Below, piece after piece: positions 21,867-30,096 of a DNA stretch of 64,000 bases. The translations under genes and the position numbers were made by a program. The DNA is from Micromonospora rifamycinica (GTDB taxonomy: Bacteria > Actinomycetota > Actinomycetes > Mycobacteriales > Micromonosporaceae), in NCBI RefSeq assembly GCF_900090265.1, contig NZ_LT607752.1, positions 310,001-374,000 of the forward strand, in the 5' to 3' direction. The notes below the pieces were generated by a model, which saw only the letters and a list, made by a program, of their open reading frames with translations, ran no database searches and was not told the DNA's origin. Within the stretch, counting starts at the first letter, position 1. Every line of letters starts with the position of its first letter.

Positions 21867-21953
21867 AGCCGCATCGGACCATGACACTCCCGACCCGACC
21901 TCGCGCCACCCCGCTGGCGGGCTACGGGCATCGGCCCGTCGGTAGTTGTCAAG

Positions 21954-23030
21954 TCAAACTGAGACGGTCTGTTCCTGTCGGGGCGGCTGGTTGATCCAGG
22001 CATGGTCGGGCAGTTTCGGTGCGCGTGGCCGGCGGTTGAATCGGTCCGGGTGGGCGGTGTGGGCTGCGTCGAGGGCGTGTTGGCGTTGCTCGCGGATCTG
22101 CTCGGCGGTGCCGTAGTGCACCGAGGCTGGGGTGTGCCAGCCGATCCCGGAGTGCCGGTGCTCGTGGTTGTAGGCGGTGAAGAATCCGTCGCAGAAAGCT
22201 CTCGCGTCAGCGAGGGACCCGAACCTCTCGGGGAAGTCCGGCACGTATTTCATGGTCTTGAACTGGGCTTCGGAGTACGGGTTGTCATTCGAGGTCCGAG
22301 GTCGGGAATGTGACCGTAGGACACCGAGGTCGACGAGCATCTCCGATACCGGCTTCGACACCATGGCGCCGCCACGGTCGGCGTGGATGGTGTGCGGTTC
22401 GATCCCGTTACGGCTGATCGCGTCGGCCAGGAAGTCGCGGGCGACGACCGCGTCCTCGACGGCCGCGACGAGCCAGCCGGCGACGTAACGCGAGTAGATG
22501 TCGATCACGACGTAACACCGGTACCAGACGCCTTTGACAGGTCCCTTCAACGCGGTGATGTCCCAGGACCACACCTGACCCGGCCCGGTCGCGACCAGTT
22601 CCGGACGCACCCGCGGCGGGTGGGTCGCCAGCCGGCGTCGTTCCCGGCTCTGCCCGGCGGCACGGGCGATGCGATACATCGTGGACATCGAGCAGTGGTA
22701 GCGGCCCGCGTCGAGTTCCCTGGCCCAGACCTGCGGGATCGCCAGGTCGGCGTAGGCCGGCGAGTTCAGCACAGCCAGCACCCGGTCGCGTTCGGCCATG
22801 CTGAGCGCCTGCGGCGGCGGGGTGCGGGGCAGCCACGGCCCGTGCCGCGGTCCGACCGGCTTGGCCCGCCGGTAGTAGGTCGCCCGCGAGGTCCCGGTCA
22901 ACGCGCACGCCCGCAGCACCGAGATGTCCGCGTCGCGTAACTCGCCGAACACGGCGGTCAGGATCTCCTCGGCTGGCTGTCGCTGTCCGCGCTCTCGGAG
23001 AGTTCTTCCAAGAGCGCGTGTGCTTTTCCC
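21954..23030 (-). CDS. IS3-family transposase OrfB (DDE integrase domain, made by frameshifting)
   Basis: Catalytic half of the transposase. The rve integrase core carries the DDE triad: D in VWSWDITALKG, D in HADRGGAM, E in DNPYSEAQFKTMKY. An HTH_21-like segment (VLAVLNSPAYADLAIPQVWARELDAGRY) precedes it. It has no convincing start of its own; the frame is entered by -1 slippage from orfA at 23024-23030. The reading frame is uninterrupted to the stop inside the left terminal repeat, so the element could still be active. Confidence 0.88.
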   Translation of the reverse strand, partial: GKSTRALGRTLRERGQRQPAEEILTAVFGELRDADISVLRACALTGTSRATYYRRAKPVGPRHGPWLPRTPPPQALSMAERDRVLAVLNSPAYADLAIPQVWARELDAGRYHCSMSTMYRIARAAGQSRERRRLATHPPRVRPELVATGPGQVWSWDITALKGPVKGVWYRCYVVIDIYSRYVAGWLVAAVEDAVVARDFLADAISRNGIEPHTIHADRGGAMVSKPVSEMLVDLGVLRSHSRPRTSNDNPYSEAQFKTMKYVPDFPERFGSLADARAFCDGFFTAYNHEHRHSGIGWHTPASVHYGTAEQIREQRQHALDAAHTAHPDRFNRRPRAPKLPDHAWINQPPRQEQTVSV

Positions 23031-23404
23031 ATGATGTCCAACGCCATGCGGGTCTTCTTCAGATCCGCCTGCAGCTTCTCGTTCTGCCGGCGCAGCTTCT
23101 CCAACTCGATCTGTTCCGCGGACTTCTTCACCCGCGCCCCGACCGCCGCCGTGCCGGAATCCGTGACGGGAGTCCCTACCTGGCCGAGTTGCCCGGCGTC
23201 GCGAGCCCGTGTCCATTCGATGATGTGCGACGAGTACAGACCTTCCCGGCGCAGGATCGCGCCTTTCTCTCCGTTCGCGGCGTTCTCGTACTCGGCGACC
23301 ATCGCGAGCTTGTACTCCGGGCTGAAGACCCGCCGTGATGGCTTTGGCGCCGGGTCGCCGCCGCCGGACGCCGGCTGCTTGCCAGATGAAGTAGACACGT
23401 ACAC
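22958..23404 (-). CDS. IS3-family transposase OrfA
   Basis: 148-residue DNA-binding half of the IS3 transposase. A helix-turn-helix of HTH_8/InsA type (SPEYKLAMVAEYENAANGEK then LRREGLYSSHIIEWTRARDAG) is followed by a leucine-zipper coiled coil (IELEKLRRQNEKLQADLKKT). Its last ~23 codons overlap orfB in the -1 frame. Start ATG at 23404 has no strong Shine-Dalgarno. Confidence 0.88.
   Translation of the reverse strand: MYVSTSSGKQPASGGGDPAPKPSRRVFSPEYKLAMVAEYENAANGEKGAILRREGLYSSHIIEWTRARDAGQLGQVGTPVTDSGTAAVGARVKKSAEQIELEKLRRQNEKLQADLKKTRMALDIMGKAHALLEELSESADSDSQPRRS
23024..23030 (-). promoter_or_regulatory. Programmed -1 ribosomal frameshift heptamer GGGAAAA
   Basis: Read on the minus strand, the orfA codons ATG-GGA-AAA form G-GGA-AAA, a canonical X-XXY-YYZ slippery heptamer. 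Slipping one base back gives GGG-AAA-AGC, which is precisely the orfB frame. The site lies within the orfA/orfB overlap, as in other IS3 elements. Confidence 0.75.
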
Positions 23405-23495
23405 AAGGATCTCCGATCCCCGCCCTCAGCAGGTCAGCACCCCACTCACACGGGGTGTCTCACACCATCTTGACCAAGAGGGCGTAGCCCGAGGC

Positions 23496-23732
23496 TCAGG
23501 ACTCCTCGAACAGCTTCCCGGTCACGTAGGTGCCCTTGCCCTGTCGCCCCTGAAGCTCGCCGGTGATCTGGAGATGCTCGATCGCCCGGCGCACCGTACC
23601 GATGGAGCAGTCGTACCTCTCGGCAAGCTCAGGCAGCGACGGGAGTTTGTCGCCTTTCTTGAGCTGCCCCGAGGTGATCGACTTCCGGATGTCGTTGATG
23701 ACCATCCGAAAGGTCGGGACGTATCCGTTCAC
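23496..23732 (-). CDS. Short GntR-family transcriptional regulator (HTH only)
   Basis: 78-residue protein made almost entirely of a GntR winged helix: VINDIRKSITSGQLKKGDKL, PSLPELAERYDCSIGTVRRAI and the wing GRQGKGTYVTG. No effector-binding domain follows, so it is either a minimal regulator like those of conjugative and integrative elements or a truncated one. GTG at 23732 is preferred because a GAGGAG-type Shine-Dalgarno lies about ten bases upstream. Codon use is less GC-biased than in the neighbouring trehalose genes. Confidence 0.75.
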   Translation of the reverse strand: MNGYVPTFRMVINDIRKSITSGQLKKGDKLPSLPELAERYDCSIGTVRRAIEHLQITGELQGRQGKGTYVTGKLFEES

Positions 23733-23779
23733 GAGTATCGCTCTCCTCGACGCAGTCGAAACGATCCTGGGCAGGATGC

Positions 23780-24262
23780 CTACGAGGCGGTTACGCCGTC
23801 GACGAGATAGCAAGGGATACGACGAGCACGTGCGCGAATAGCTGCACTCACCCGTGGAGCGACGTTGTCGGGAAGGCGTTGTGCGGCTTCATCAGGTGCG
23901 AAGAAGCCGACACTTTCGATCTCCTGCTCCGGTATGGTGAAACCGTCGTGCCGGGTGCTGGTCCCGCAGTCGAAGGTGAAGTGGACGAGGGCACGGGGCC
24001 GTTGCCCGGCAGGCGATGCCCAATCCACGACAAGCAACTCTCCGACTGCCACCGCGATTCCGAGTTCCTCCCGGGCTTCGCGGGCGCATGCCTGGTGCGG
24101 ATACTCATCCTGTTCCACGTAGCCGCCCGGAAAGGCCCAGTGATCGCGGTAGGTGGGCTTGACCAGGAGCACGTCGCCCACCGTGTCGGTGATGAAGGCG
24201 GCCGTGGCGGCATGGAAGGCGGGCAGTTTCGCATACCAGGTGCTGGGCTCCGTCCACGTCAT
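23780..24262 (-). CDS. NUDIX hydrolase
   Basis: 160-residue Nudix pyrophosphohydrolase. The Nudix box is complete: GGYVEQDEYPHQACAREARE then ELGI, matching GX5EX7REUXEEXGU. Substrate cannot be predicted. A TAACGT box lies seven bases upstream of the ATG, so it may be leaderless. It is encoded on the same strand as the downstream GntR gene, 47 bp apart. Confidence 0.88.
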   Translation of the reverse strand: MTWTEPSTWYAKLPAFHAATAAFITDTVGDVLLVKPTYRDHWAFPGGYVEQDEYPHQACAREAREELGIAVAVGELLVVDWASPAGQRPRALVHFTFDCGTSTRHDGFTIPEQEIESVGFFAPDEAAQRLPDNVAPRVSAAIRARARRIPCYLVDGVTAS

Positions 24263-24306
24263 CCGTGTGACGTTAGCCGTAGACGTCGATGCGAGCTTGC
24301 GCTACC

Positions 24307-25680
24307 TCAGCGGGGGCCGGCGTGCGGGTGCGACGGCGGCGTGGGTGCGAGCATGAGGAGCAGGTCGTGGACGTCGGCCGTCGCTCGGTGAGGGTTTAAC
24401 GCGGCGGTGAGTTCCTGGACGCGCTGCGTCACCCGGGCGGAGCGGACTTGCGGTGCGTGTCGTGCCGCCTCCCGGCCCCAGGTGCAGGCAGCGTCGATGT
24501 CTCCGGCCTGAGCATGGGCCAGCGCGATCAGGGCGCTGTGTAAGACGCGCGTCCGGGCATTCGCGCTGGCGAGGGTAATCGCGTCGGACGCGTGCCGCAG
24601 CGCCTGCCGGTGCAGGCGTAGGTCGCTGAGACACTTCAGGGTGGTGCCAGCGAGGTGGGCCGGGCTGAAGTAACTGACCCAGTGTGGCCTGTCCTCCCCG
24701 CACATTCGATCGACAGCCTTTTCTGCCTTTGCCAGCGCTGTTCGACAGGCCCGCCTGTCCCCAGATCGGCCGTACGCGCTGGCGGCTGTGGCGTAAAGCC
24801 GGGCGCGGACCGCAGCGGGGGCACGGCCCGCCCCGTCGAGGGCTGCCTCGGAGAGTCGGGTGGTGTCTCGGGTGTGCCCGAGGTAGACGGCCTGAGTGGC
24901 GAGGTTTGCGAGGAGATGTGCGCCGTAAAGGCGGTCACCTGCGGCCTTGGCGAGCCGCAGAGCGATGGTGACGTGGTGCTGGGCGACGCCGTGTTCACCC
25001 GCGTCGTAGGACATGAAGGCGAGCTGACCGCAGAGCGTTGCGCTGGCCCGCATGAGGTCACGCCCGACGGCATCCGCGTATGCCCCGTGCAGCATGGGAA
25101 GCACCTGCCGGGCGAGGAGATCGGCCATGAGTGCACGGGTGTACGGGGAGCCGCCACCGTGGCGTCGATCGAGGTCGGCGAAGTGTTCAGCGAGGAGGTG
25201 CAGCGGTTGAATGTCAGCTGCCGTGAGCGACGGGACCCCTTCGCGGGTCACCTTTGTATCGGGAAGGTCGTATCGCCAGGCGAGCGCGGCCTGTAGTGCC
25301 GCTCCGCTGTGGAATACCTTTCCGGTCGGTGAGCTGATCCGTTGAGCGAGTAACGTCCACAACCCTCCGGCAGCCTCGATGGCATCGCTGGCAGTCGGAG
25401 GGTAGGTTGCGTCCCCGAGGTCGGAGCCGACGAACCCGAGTTCCGCCATCTCGACGGGCCGACCGAGTTTCCGCGCGATCGTCTCTGCCATGGCGGTCTG
25501 CACGTGCTTAGCCGGCCGACGTCCACGAAGCCACCAGTAGACGCTGGCCGCGTCGTAACGCCAACTGCCCTGAGCCCGGCCCGCGTGGTTGACCTGGCGG
25601 GCGAATGCCGCATGAGCGCCGCCGTAGCCAGCAGCGGACAGCAACGCATCCAGCGCCTTGTTTGTGACCGATCGTGCCAT
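24307..25680 (-). CDS. NsdA-like regulator with TPR repeats
   Basis: 457 residues. The N-terminal ~85 residues (NKALDALLSAAGYGGAHAAF, then YDAASVYWWLRGRRP) form a DNA-binding-like domain typical of the NsdA group of Streptomyces regulators. The rest is helical with TPR-like units (ALRLAKAAGDRLYGAHLLAN, AAASAYGRSGDRRACRTALA). NsdA-type proteins repress development and antibiotic genes; that role is only family analogy here. ATG at 25680 has GGGAG seven bases upstream. Divergent from the small gene at 25882. Confidence 0.75.
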   Translation of the reverse strand: MARSVTNKALDALLSAAGYGGAHAAFARQVNHAGRAQGSWRYDAASVYWWLRGRRPAKHVQTAMAETIARKLGRPVEMAELGFVGSDLGDATYPPTASDAIEAAGGLWTLLAQRISSPTGKVFHSGAALQAALAWRYDLPDTKVTREGVPSLTAADIQPLHLLAEHFADLDRRHGGGSPYTRALMADLLARQVLPMLHGAYADAVGRDLMRASATLCGQLAFMSYDAGEHGVAQHHVTIALRLAKAAGDRLYGAHLLANLATQAVYLGHTRDTTRLSEAALDGAGRAPAAVRARLYATAASAYGRSGDRRACRTALAKAEKAVDRMCGEDRPHWVSYFSPAHLAGTTLKCLSDLRLHRQALRHASDAITLASANARTRVLHSALIALAHAQAGDIDAACTWGREAARHAPQVRSARVTQRVQELTAALNPHRATADVHDLLLMLAPTPPSHPHAGPR

Positions 25681-25817
25681 CCATCTACTCCCGGGAGTCG
25701 ACTGGCTACCAACAGCGATGAGCGTAGAGGGAGAACTGGCATGGCAGGGGGCCACGCAAGCCCGCACAACCCGAGGTAGGGGAAGCGCAATCGCACACAC
25801 GGCTCGTCATCTGGTCC

Positions 25818-25834
25818 GTCGACCAGTGGTCGAC
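25818..25834. promoter_or_regulatory. Perfect palindrome between divergent regulator genes
   Basis: GTCGACCA and TGGTCGAC, 8-bp perfect arms around one base, lie in the 201-bp gap between the divergent NsdA-like and small/XRE genes. A second perfect palindrome, ACTCCCGGGAGT (25687-25698), covers the Shine-Dalgarno of the NsdA-like gene. Either could be an autoregulatory operator. Confidence 0.45.
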
Positions 25835-25881
25835 TTCGCTGAAGCCCATCAGGGAAGCCGGCGCTATCGACGGAGGTGGGC

Positions 25882-26049
25882 ATGCGGGAGCAGGGGAACG
25901 AGCCGGTCGCGAGTCGGGGAGAACAGGCCGAGGCTGCCGAGCACGAGGCCGCCAAGCGCCGCATTCTCGCGCAGGCCGAGGCGGAGCGCGTACCCGTCGA
26001 GGACACGACGCGCGCCGTGCCGGATCGGCGGTGGCGGCGTGGGCGGTGA
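25882..26049 (+). CDS. Small charged protein upstream of an XRE regulator
   Basis: 55 codons, starting ATG-CGG-GAG six bases after a strong GGAGG (25872-25876), ending in TGA at 26047-26049 inside the beginning of the next gene. The product is highly charged with an alternating acidic/basic helix (GEQAEAAEHEAAKRRILAQA, then EAERVP), so it is probably alpha-helical. Translation is likely coupled to the XRE gene. An alternative is that both frames were once one protein and a frameshift separates them. Confidence 0.5.
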   Translation: MREQGNEPVASRGEQAEAAEHEAAKRRILAQAEAERVPVEDTTRAVPDRRWRRGR

Positions 26050-27223
26050 GGAACTGCCGGTCGGGCGGCGGGTGGCGCGCTGGCGGGTACGACGGCGGAT
26101 GACCCAGCAGATGCTCGCCGACCGGCTCGGCAAGTCGAAGAGCTGGGTGGACAAGGTCGAACGCGGAGTCCGCGCGCTGGACCGGTACTCGGTGATCCAG
26201 GAGATCGCCGAGGTGCTGCGGGTCGATCCGGCGGTACTGCTCGGCACCCGGCTGCCGTCTGTGGGCGGGACCGGCGGGCTGGACGGGGTGGACGAGCTGC
26301 GCGCCGCCCTCGCCCGCTACGACGTCCCTGCCGGGGTGGTGTCACCGGTGGAACTGCGGCGGCACGTCGGGCACGCCTGGTTGACCTATCAGCACGCGCA
26401 CTACGCGCAGGTCCTGCGGGCACTGCCCGGGTTGCTCGACGCGGCCCGTAGCCGGCACGCGACGGCCCCCGAGGGCGCGGCGGAGGCGTTGGTGCAGACG
26501 TACCGGATCACCTCGGCCGTGCTGGTGAAGCTCGGCGAAGCCGACCTCGGGTGGCTCGCCGCCGACCGGGCGGTGGCCGTGGCCGGCGACGACCCGGCGT
26601 TGGCGGGTACGGCGGCCGTGGCGGTGGGGCAGGCGTTACGGGCGCTGGGTCGTGGTCGGTTGGCGCTCGCGGTGACAGTGGCCGCCGCGCGTCGTGTCGC
26701 CCCGAGGCCGGTACGCGACGCCACGGCGGTGCGGCAGGCGCTCTGCGGGACGCTGCTGCTCCAGGCCGCACTTGCCGCCGCCGAGCACGGCGACGCCCAC
26801 CAGACCGACGAGCTGATCGATCTGACTGCCGGGATCGCCACCCGGGTCGGGAGCGGTGACGATCCGCACCGGACCTGCTTCGGGCCGGTCGTCGTCGAGT
26901 TGGCCCGGGTGGTGGCGGCGATCGAGGTGGGCGACGGTGGGGAGGCGGTCTACCGGCACGAGCAGGTGATCCGTCGGGAGGGGTGGCGGCTCTTGCCGGC
27001 CGAGTACCGCGCCGCCTACCTGGTCGACGCCGCGCGGGCGTACCTCCAGGTAGGTGATCTGTTCGGGGCCGGTCGGGTGCTGGTCGACGCGGACGGTATC
27101 GCGCCGGCCGAGGTGCGGTGCCGGCCGGTGGCCCGTACGGTCATCGCCGAGCTGGCCCGGGGGCGGCCGTCGGGGGCCGGCGTCGCGCGACTGGCCACGC
27201 TGGTCGGCCTCACCACCCGGTGA
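26039..27223 (+). CDS. XRE-family regulator with TPR-like C-terminal domain
   Basis: About 394 residues from the GTG at 26039; the exact start is uncertain. The N-terminal helix-turn-helix is clear: RRMTQQMLADRLGKSKSWVD followed by KVERGVRALDRYSVI. The remaining ~300 residues are alpha-helical repeats (YAQVLRALPGLLDAARSRH, LLLQAALAAAEHGDAHQTDE) like those of ligand- or peptide-sensing actinobacterial XRE proteins. It overlaps the 55-codon gene by 11 bases. Converges on the pectate lyase gene. Confidence 0.8.
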   Translation: MGGEELPVGRRVARWRVRRRMTQQMLADRLGKSKSWVDKVERGVRALDRYSVIQEIAEVLRVDPAVLLGTRLPSVGGTGGLDGVDELRAALARYDVPAGVVSPVELRRHVGHAWLTYQHAHYAQVLRALPGLLDAARSRHATAPEGAAEALVQTYRITSAVLVKLGEADLGWLAADRAVAVAGDDPALAGTAAVAVGQALRALGRGRLALAVTVAAARRVAPRPVRDATAVRQALCGTLLLQAALAAAEHGDAHQTDELIDLTAGIATRVGSGDDPHRTCFGPVVVELARVVAAIEVGDGGEAVYRHEQVIRREGWRLLPAEYRAAYLVDAARAYLQVGDLFGAGRVLVDADGIAPAEVRCRPVARTVIAELARGRPSGAGVARLATLVGLTTR

Positions 27224-27239
27224 CCGGGGCTGCCTGCGG

Positions 27240-27270
27240 TGGTGGCCCGGCCGGTCCGACCGGGCCACCA
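27240..27270. terminator. Bidirectional terminator, XRE gene / pectate lyase
   Basis: Perfect 11-bp stem TGGTGGCCCGG / CCGGGCCACCA with a nine-base loop, in the 62-bp gap between convergent genes ending at 27223 and 27286. Confidence 0.8.
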
Positions 27271-27285
27271 TCGCGGGGTCGGCGG

Positions 27286-28923
27286 TTACAGGGTGACCTG
27301 CCGGCCGCCGAGGGTCACCACGAGCCGCCCGTCGGAGGCGAAGGACCACCCGATGGCCCCGGTGTACGACGCGCAGCGGGAGCCGTTGCTGCCGCTCCAG
27401 AACTGGTTGGAGCTGTCGCTGTTGCCGACGATCTTGTCGTTCGAGCCGCTGCCGCTGCGGCACGAGGTGTTGTTCCGGAACACCGAGCTGCCGCCGTCGA
27501 ACGAGAAGTTGCGCTCGGTGTTGTCGATGCTCAGGTTGTTCGAGATCGACATCGAGCCGAGGTTGCGGTTGTAGGTGAACCCGTGCTTGCCGTTGCGGAA
27601 GGCGATGGTCCGTCGCACGACGTGGTTGACGCCGATGTCCTCGCCGCCGAGCTTGAAGCCGTTGCGGTCACCGTTGCCGTTCTGGGTGCCGTTGCTGAGC
27701 GTGCCGTTGTTGTAGGCGAGCGAGTCCTCGATGGTCACCACACCGATCGGTCCGGTGTCGGTCTTGGTGTAGAGGTCCCACCCGTCGTCGATGTTGTTGT
27801 GCGACACCGCGTACCGGAAGACGTTTCCGCTGCCCACGGTGAGCTTGGCGGCGAAGCCGTCGGCGTCCTCCCCGTCGGAGTCGGCGTTGTCGTGCGACTC
27901 GGCGCTGAGCACCAGGTTGTTGGCCGGCCACTGGTCGCGTGGGGTGCTGGAGGCGATCCGGGAGAGCTGCAGCCCGCTGTCGCGGTTGAAGCGGGTCACC
28001 GTGCGCTCGATGATGTTGTTGCTACCACCCACGAAGATCCCGTTGTCGCCGGCCCGCTCGACGACGAGGCCCTGGACGTGCCAGTACGACCCGTTCAGGG
28101 CGAGCCCCCGGTTGGCCGGGTCCTCGCTCATCGCCGAGAAGTTCAGCACCGGCTTCTCGCCCGGGTAGGCGAACAGCTTCTTGCGGGCGCTGGCGGTGCC
28201 GTTGTTGCCCGGTTCGATGGTGACGGTCTGCGCCAGGTTGTACGTCCCGGCGCGGACGTAGATCGTGCCGCCGGCGGTGACCCGGGTGATGGCCGAGGCG
28301 AGGGTGGTCGGGTTCGCCTGGGTGCCGGCCGCACCGGCGGTGCCGTTCGGTGCCACGTACAGCGTGCTGCCCGACGGCGGTGGGGTGGTCGGCGGCGGCG
28401 TGGTGGGCGGGGGTGTGGTCGGCGGCGGGGTCGTGGGCGGGGGTGTGGTGGGCGGTGCGGTCGTCGGGGGCGCGGTGGTGGGGGTGCCGGTGGTGGGGGT
28501 GACGCCGCCGGTGCAGGTCACCCCGTTGACCGCGAAGGTCGTCGGGACCGGGTTGCTGCCGGTCCAGCTGCCGTTGAAGCCGAACGAGACGGTGCCGTTG
28601 GTGCCGACGGACCCGTTGTAGCCGGCGTTCGCGGCGCTGACCGAGCTGCCGTTCTGGTTGAACGTGGCGTTCCAGCCCTGGTCGACGCGTTGCCCGGCAC
28701 CGAACGTCCAGGTGGCCGTCCAGGCGGTGAGCGGGTCGCCCAGGTTGGTGAGATCGACGTTCGCGCTGAAGCCGCCGGACCACTGGGTGGTCACCGTGTA
28801 GGTGATCCGGCACCCGGCGGCGGCCTGGGCGGCGTTCGCGGTGATCACGACACCGGTCGCGGTGAGCGTCGTCGCGGCGACTGCGGACATCCACAGTGCC
28901 GTCCGACGCTGTCGGTAGATCAT
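27286..28923 (-). CDS. Secreted CBM2-pectate lyase (PL9-like, parallel beta-helix)
   Basis: 545-residue exported enzyme. A signal peptide (RQRRTALWMSAVAATTLTAT to about ANAAQAAA) is followed by a family 2 carbohydrate-binding module (residues ~36-140, CRITYTVTTQWSGGFSANVD, AGYNGSVGTNGTVSFGFNGS), a TTPPP-repeat linker (~145-185) and a right-handed beta-helix of PL9 type (YVAPNGTAGAAGTQANPTTL, then AESHDNADSDGEDADGFAAK and DDGWDLYTK). It should bind cellulose or pectin-bearing walls outside the cell and cleave polygalacturonate by beta-elimination. The linker DNA (about 28380-28500) is a run of near-identical 15-bp units, prone to length change. Confidence 0.88.
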   Translation of the reverse strand: MIYRQRRTALWMSAVAATTLTATGVVITANAAQAAAGCRITYTVTTQWSGGFSANVDLTNLGDPLTAWTATWTFGAGQRVDQGWNATFNQNGSSVSAANAGYNGSVGTNGTVSFGFNGSWTGSNPVPTTFAVNGVTCTGGVTPTTGTPTTAPPTTAPPTTPPPTTPPPTTPPPTTPPPTTPPPSGSTLYVAPNGTAGAAGTQANPTTLASAITRVTAGGTIYVRAGTYNLAQTVTIEPGNNGTASARKKLFAYPGEKPVLNFSAMSEDPANRGLALNGSYWHVQGLVVERAGDNGIFVGGSNNIIERTVTRFNRDSGLQLSRIASSTPRDQWPANNLVLSAESHDNADSDGEDADGFAAKLTVGSGNVFRYAVSHNNIDDGWDLYTKTDTGPIGVVTIEDSLAYNNGTLSNGTQNGNGDRNGFKLGGEDIGVNHVVRRTIAFRNGKHGFTYNRNLGSMSISNNLSIDNTERNFSFDGGSSVFRNNTSCRSGSGSNDKIVGNSDSSNQFWSGSNGSRCASYTGAIGWSFASDGRLVVTLGGRQVTL

Positions 28924-28996
28924 GGTCTTCTCCTGTGGGGGTCGGGGTACCGGGTCCGCCCTGCCCGGGGCAGCTCCGGGAGGTGGTGTCATGTCA

Positions 28997-29010
28997 GGTA
29001 AGCGCTTTCC
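28997..29010 (-). promoter_or_regulatory. LacI-type operator before the pectate lyase gene
   Basis: GG(T)AAGCGCTT(T)CC: a 14-bp near-perfect palindrome with the AAGCGCTT core used by LacI-family sugar repressors of actinomycete CAZyme genes. It lies just downstream of the -10 box described next, where it would cover the expected transcription start. Confidence 0.65.
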
Positions 29011-29039
29011 AAGGTACTGAGCGTTGTCTATGCCGTCAA
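29011..29039 (-). promoter_or_regulatory. Vegetative-type promoter of the pectate lyase gene
   Basis: On the minus strand: TTGACG (29039-29034), 17-bp spacer, TACCTT (29016-29011), close to the housekeeping consensus. The transcript would start around 29003-29005 with an ~80-base leader before the ATG at 28923. Confidence 0.65.
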
Positions 29040-29169
29040 TTTGTCCGCCGGCCCCGACCGCCCGGCACGGCGCTCCTCCACCCTGGGGAGGAGGCGGCCT
29101 CCGACCGGGGGCCGTGACCGGGGCCTCCGGTCGGGCGCGGTCGGGCCGGCGGCCGGCGAGGCTCGACAC

Positions 29170-30096
29170 ATGACTGACGTGATGTCCCGGGCGGCCGGCC
29201 GGCACCGCCCCCTGATGGTGCTCAGCGTGGCGGCGGCGGTGCTCGCCGTCGTCACCGCGGTGGGCCTGGTCGTCGACGGCCGGGTGCTCACCGGCGTGCC
29301 GATCTGGCTCAAGCCGTTCAAGTTCTCGGTCTCCTTCGTGCTGTACGGGGCCACCCTCGCCTGGATGCTCGCGCAACTGCCGCGTCGCAGCCGGCTCGCG
29401 GAATGGTCGGCCAGTGTGGTGGTGGCGATGGCCGTGGTCGAGATGGCGGTCATCGTCGGGCAGGTGCTGCGCGGCACCACCAGCCACTACAACCAGACCA
29501 CCCCGCTCAACGCCGCGCTCTGGCAGGTGATGGGATTGGCGATCATGGTGTTGTTCGTCGCGCACCTGCTCGTCGCGGTCGTGCTGCTGGTGCGGCGGCC
29601 CCGGGACCGGGCCACCACCTGGGCGGTGGGCCTGGGGCTCGGCCTGTCCGCGCTGGGGATGCTGGTGGCGTTCCCGATGGTGGCCCAGGACCGGGCCGGG
29701 CCGGACGGCATCGCCGGGGCGCACAGCGTGGGCGTGCCGGACGGCGGGCCGGGGCTGCCGATCGTCGGGTGGAGCACCACCGGCGGCGACCTGCGGATCG
29801 GGCACTTCGTGGGGCTGCACGCCATGCAGGCGCTGCCGATCCTGGCCTTCCTGCTGCGCCGCTACCTCGGGCGCTGGCTCGACGAGCGGAGCCGGGTCCG
29901 GCTGCTGGTCGTCGCGGGGGCCGGGTACGGCGTACTCACCGTGCTGTTGACCTGGCAGGCGCTGCGCGGGCAGCCGCTGCTGCGCCCGGACGTGACCACG
30001 CTCGCCGCGTCGGCCGCCCTGCTGGTCGCCGCCGGCGCCGCCGCGACGGTGGTGCTGTTCCGGCGGCGACGCCCGGACCTGGCGCCGGCCGCATGA
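29170..30096 (+). CDS. Multi-pass membrane protein of unknown function
   Basis: 308 residues with about seven or eight hydrophobic helices (for example PLMVLSVAAAVLAVVTAVGL, SVVVAMAVVEMAVIVGQVL, VMGLAIMVLFVAHLLVAVVL, VTTLAASAALLVAAGAAATV). A conserved-looking polar block lies mid-protein (GVPIWLKPFKFSVSF) and another precedes TM6 (IVGWSTTGGDLRIGHFVGLH). The start ATG at 29170 is chosen over an upstream in-frame ATG because that extension is arginine-rich and unlike protein. It overlaps the ABA4-like gene (ATGA), so the two are co-expressed. Confidence 0.75.
   Translation: MTDVMSRAAGRHRPLMVLSVAAAVLAVVTAVGLVVDGRVLTGVPIWLKPFKFSVSFVLYGATLAWMLAQLPRRSRLAEWSASVVVAMAVVEMAVIVGQVLRGTTSHYNQTTPLNAALWQVMGLAIMVLFVAHLLVAVVLLVRRPRDRATTWAVGLGLGLSALGMLVAFPMVAQDRAGPDGIAGAHSVGVPDGGPGLPIVGWSTTGGDLRIGHFVGLHAMQALPILAFLLRRYLGRWLDERSRVRLLVVAGAGYGVLTVLLTWQALRGQPLLRPDVTTLAASAALLVAAGAAATVVLFRRRRPDLAPAA

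Larger units (their letters stand above)
21948..23474 (-). mobile_element. IS3-family insertion sequence, apparently complete
   Basis: About 1.53 kb element carrying overlapping orfA and orfB on the minus strand. Its ends are inverted copies: GTCAAG, six variable bases, TGAGAC at the left (21948-21965) and the reverse complement of the same pattern at the right (23457-23474). Family assignment rests on the two-frame organisation, the leucine-zipper OrfA and the DDE OrfB. No 3-5 bp target duplication could be recognised at the edges, so the exact boundaries may be off by a few bases or the flank may have rearranged. Confidence 0.85.

Noticed and set aside
21940..23480. Target-site duplication of the IS3 element
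   Set aside because: Bases next to the terminal repeats (AGTT and CAAG) do not match in any simple alignment.
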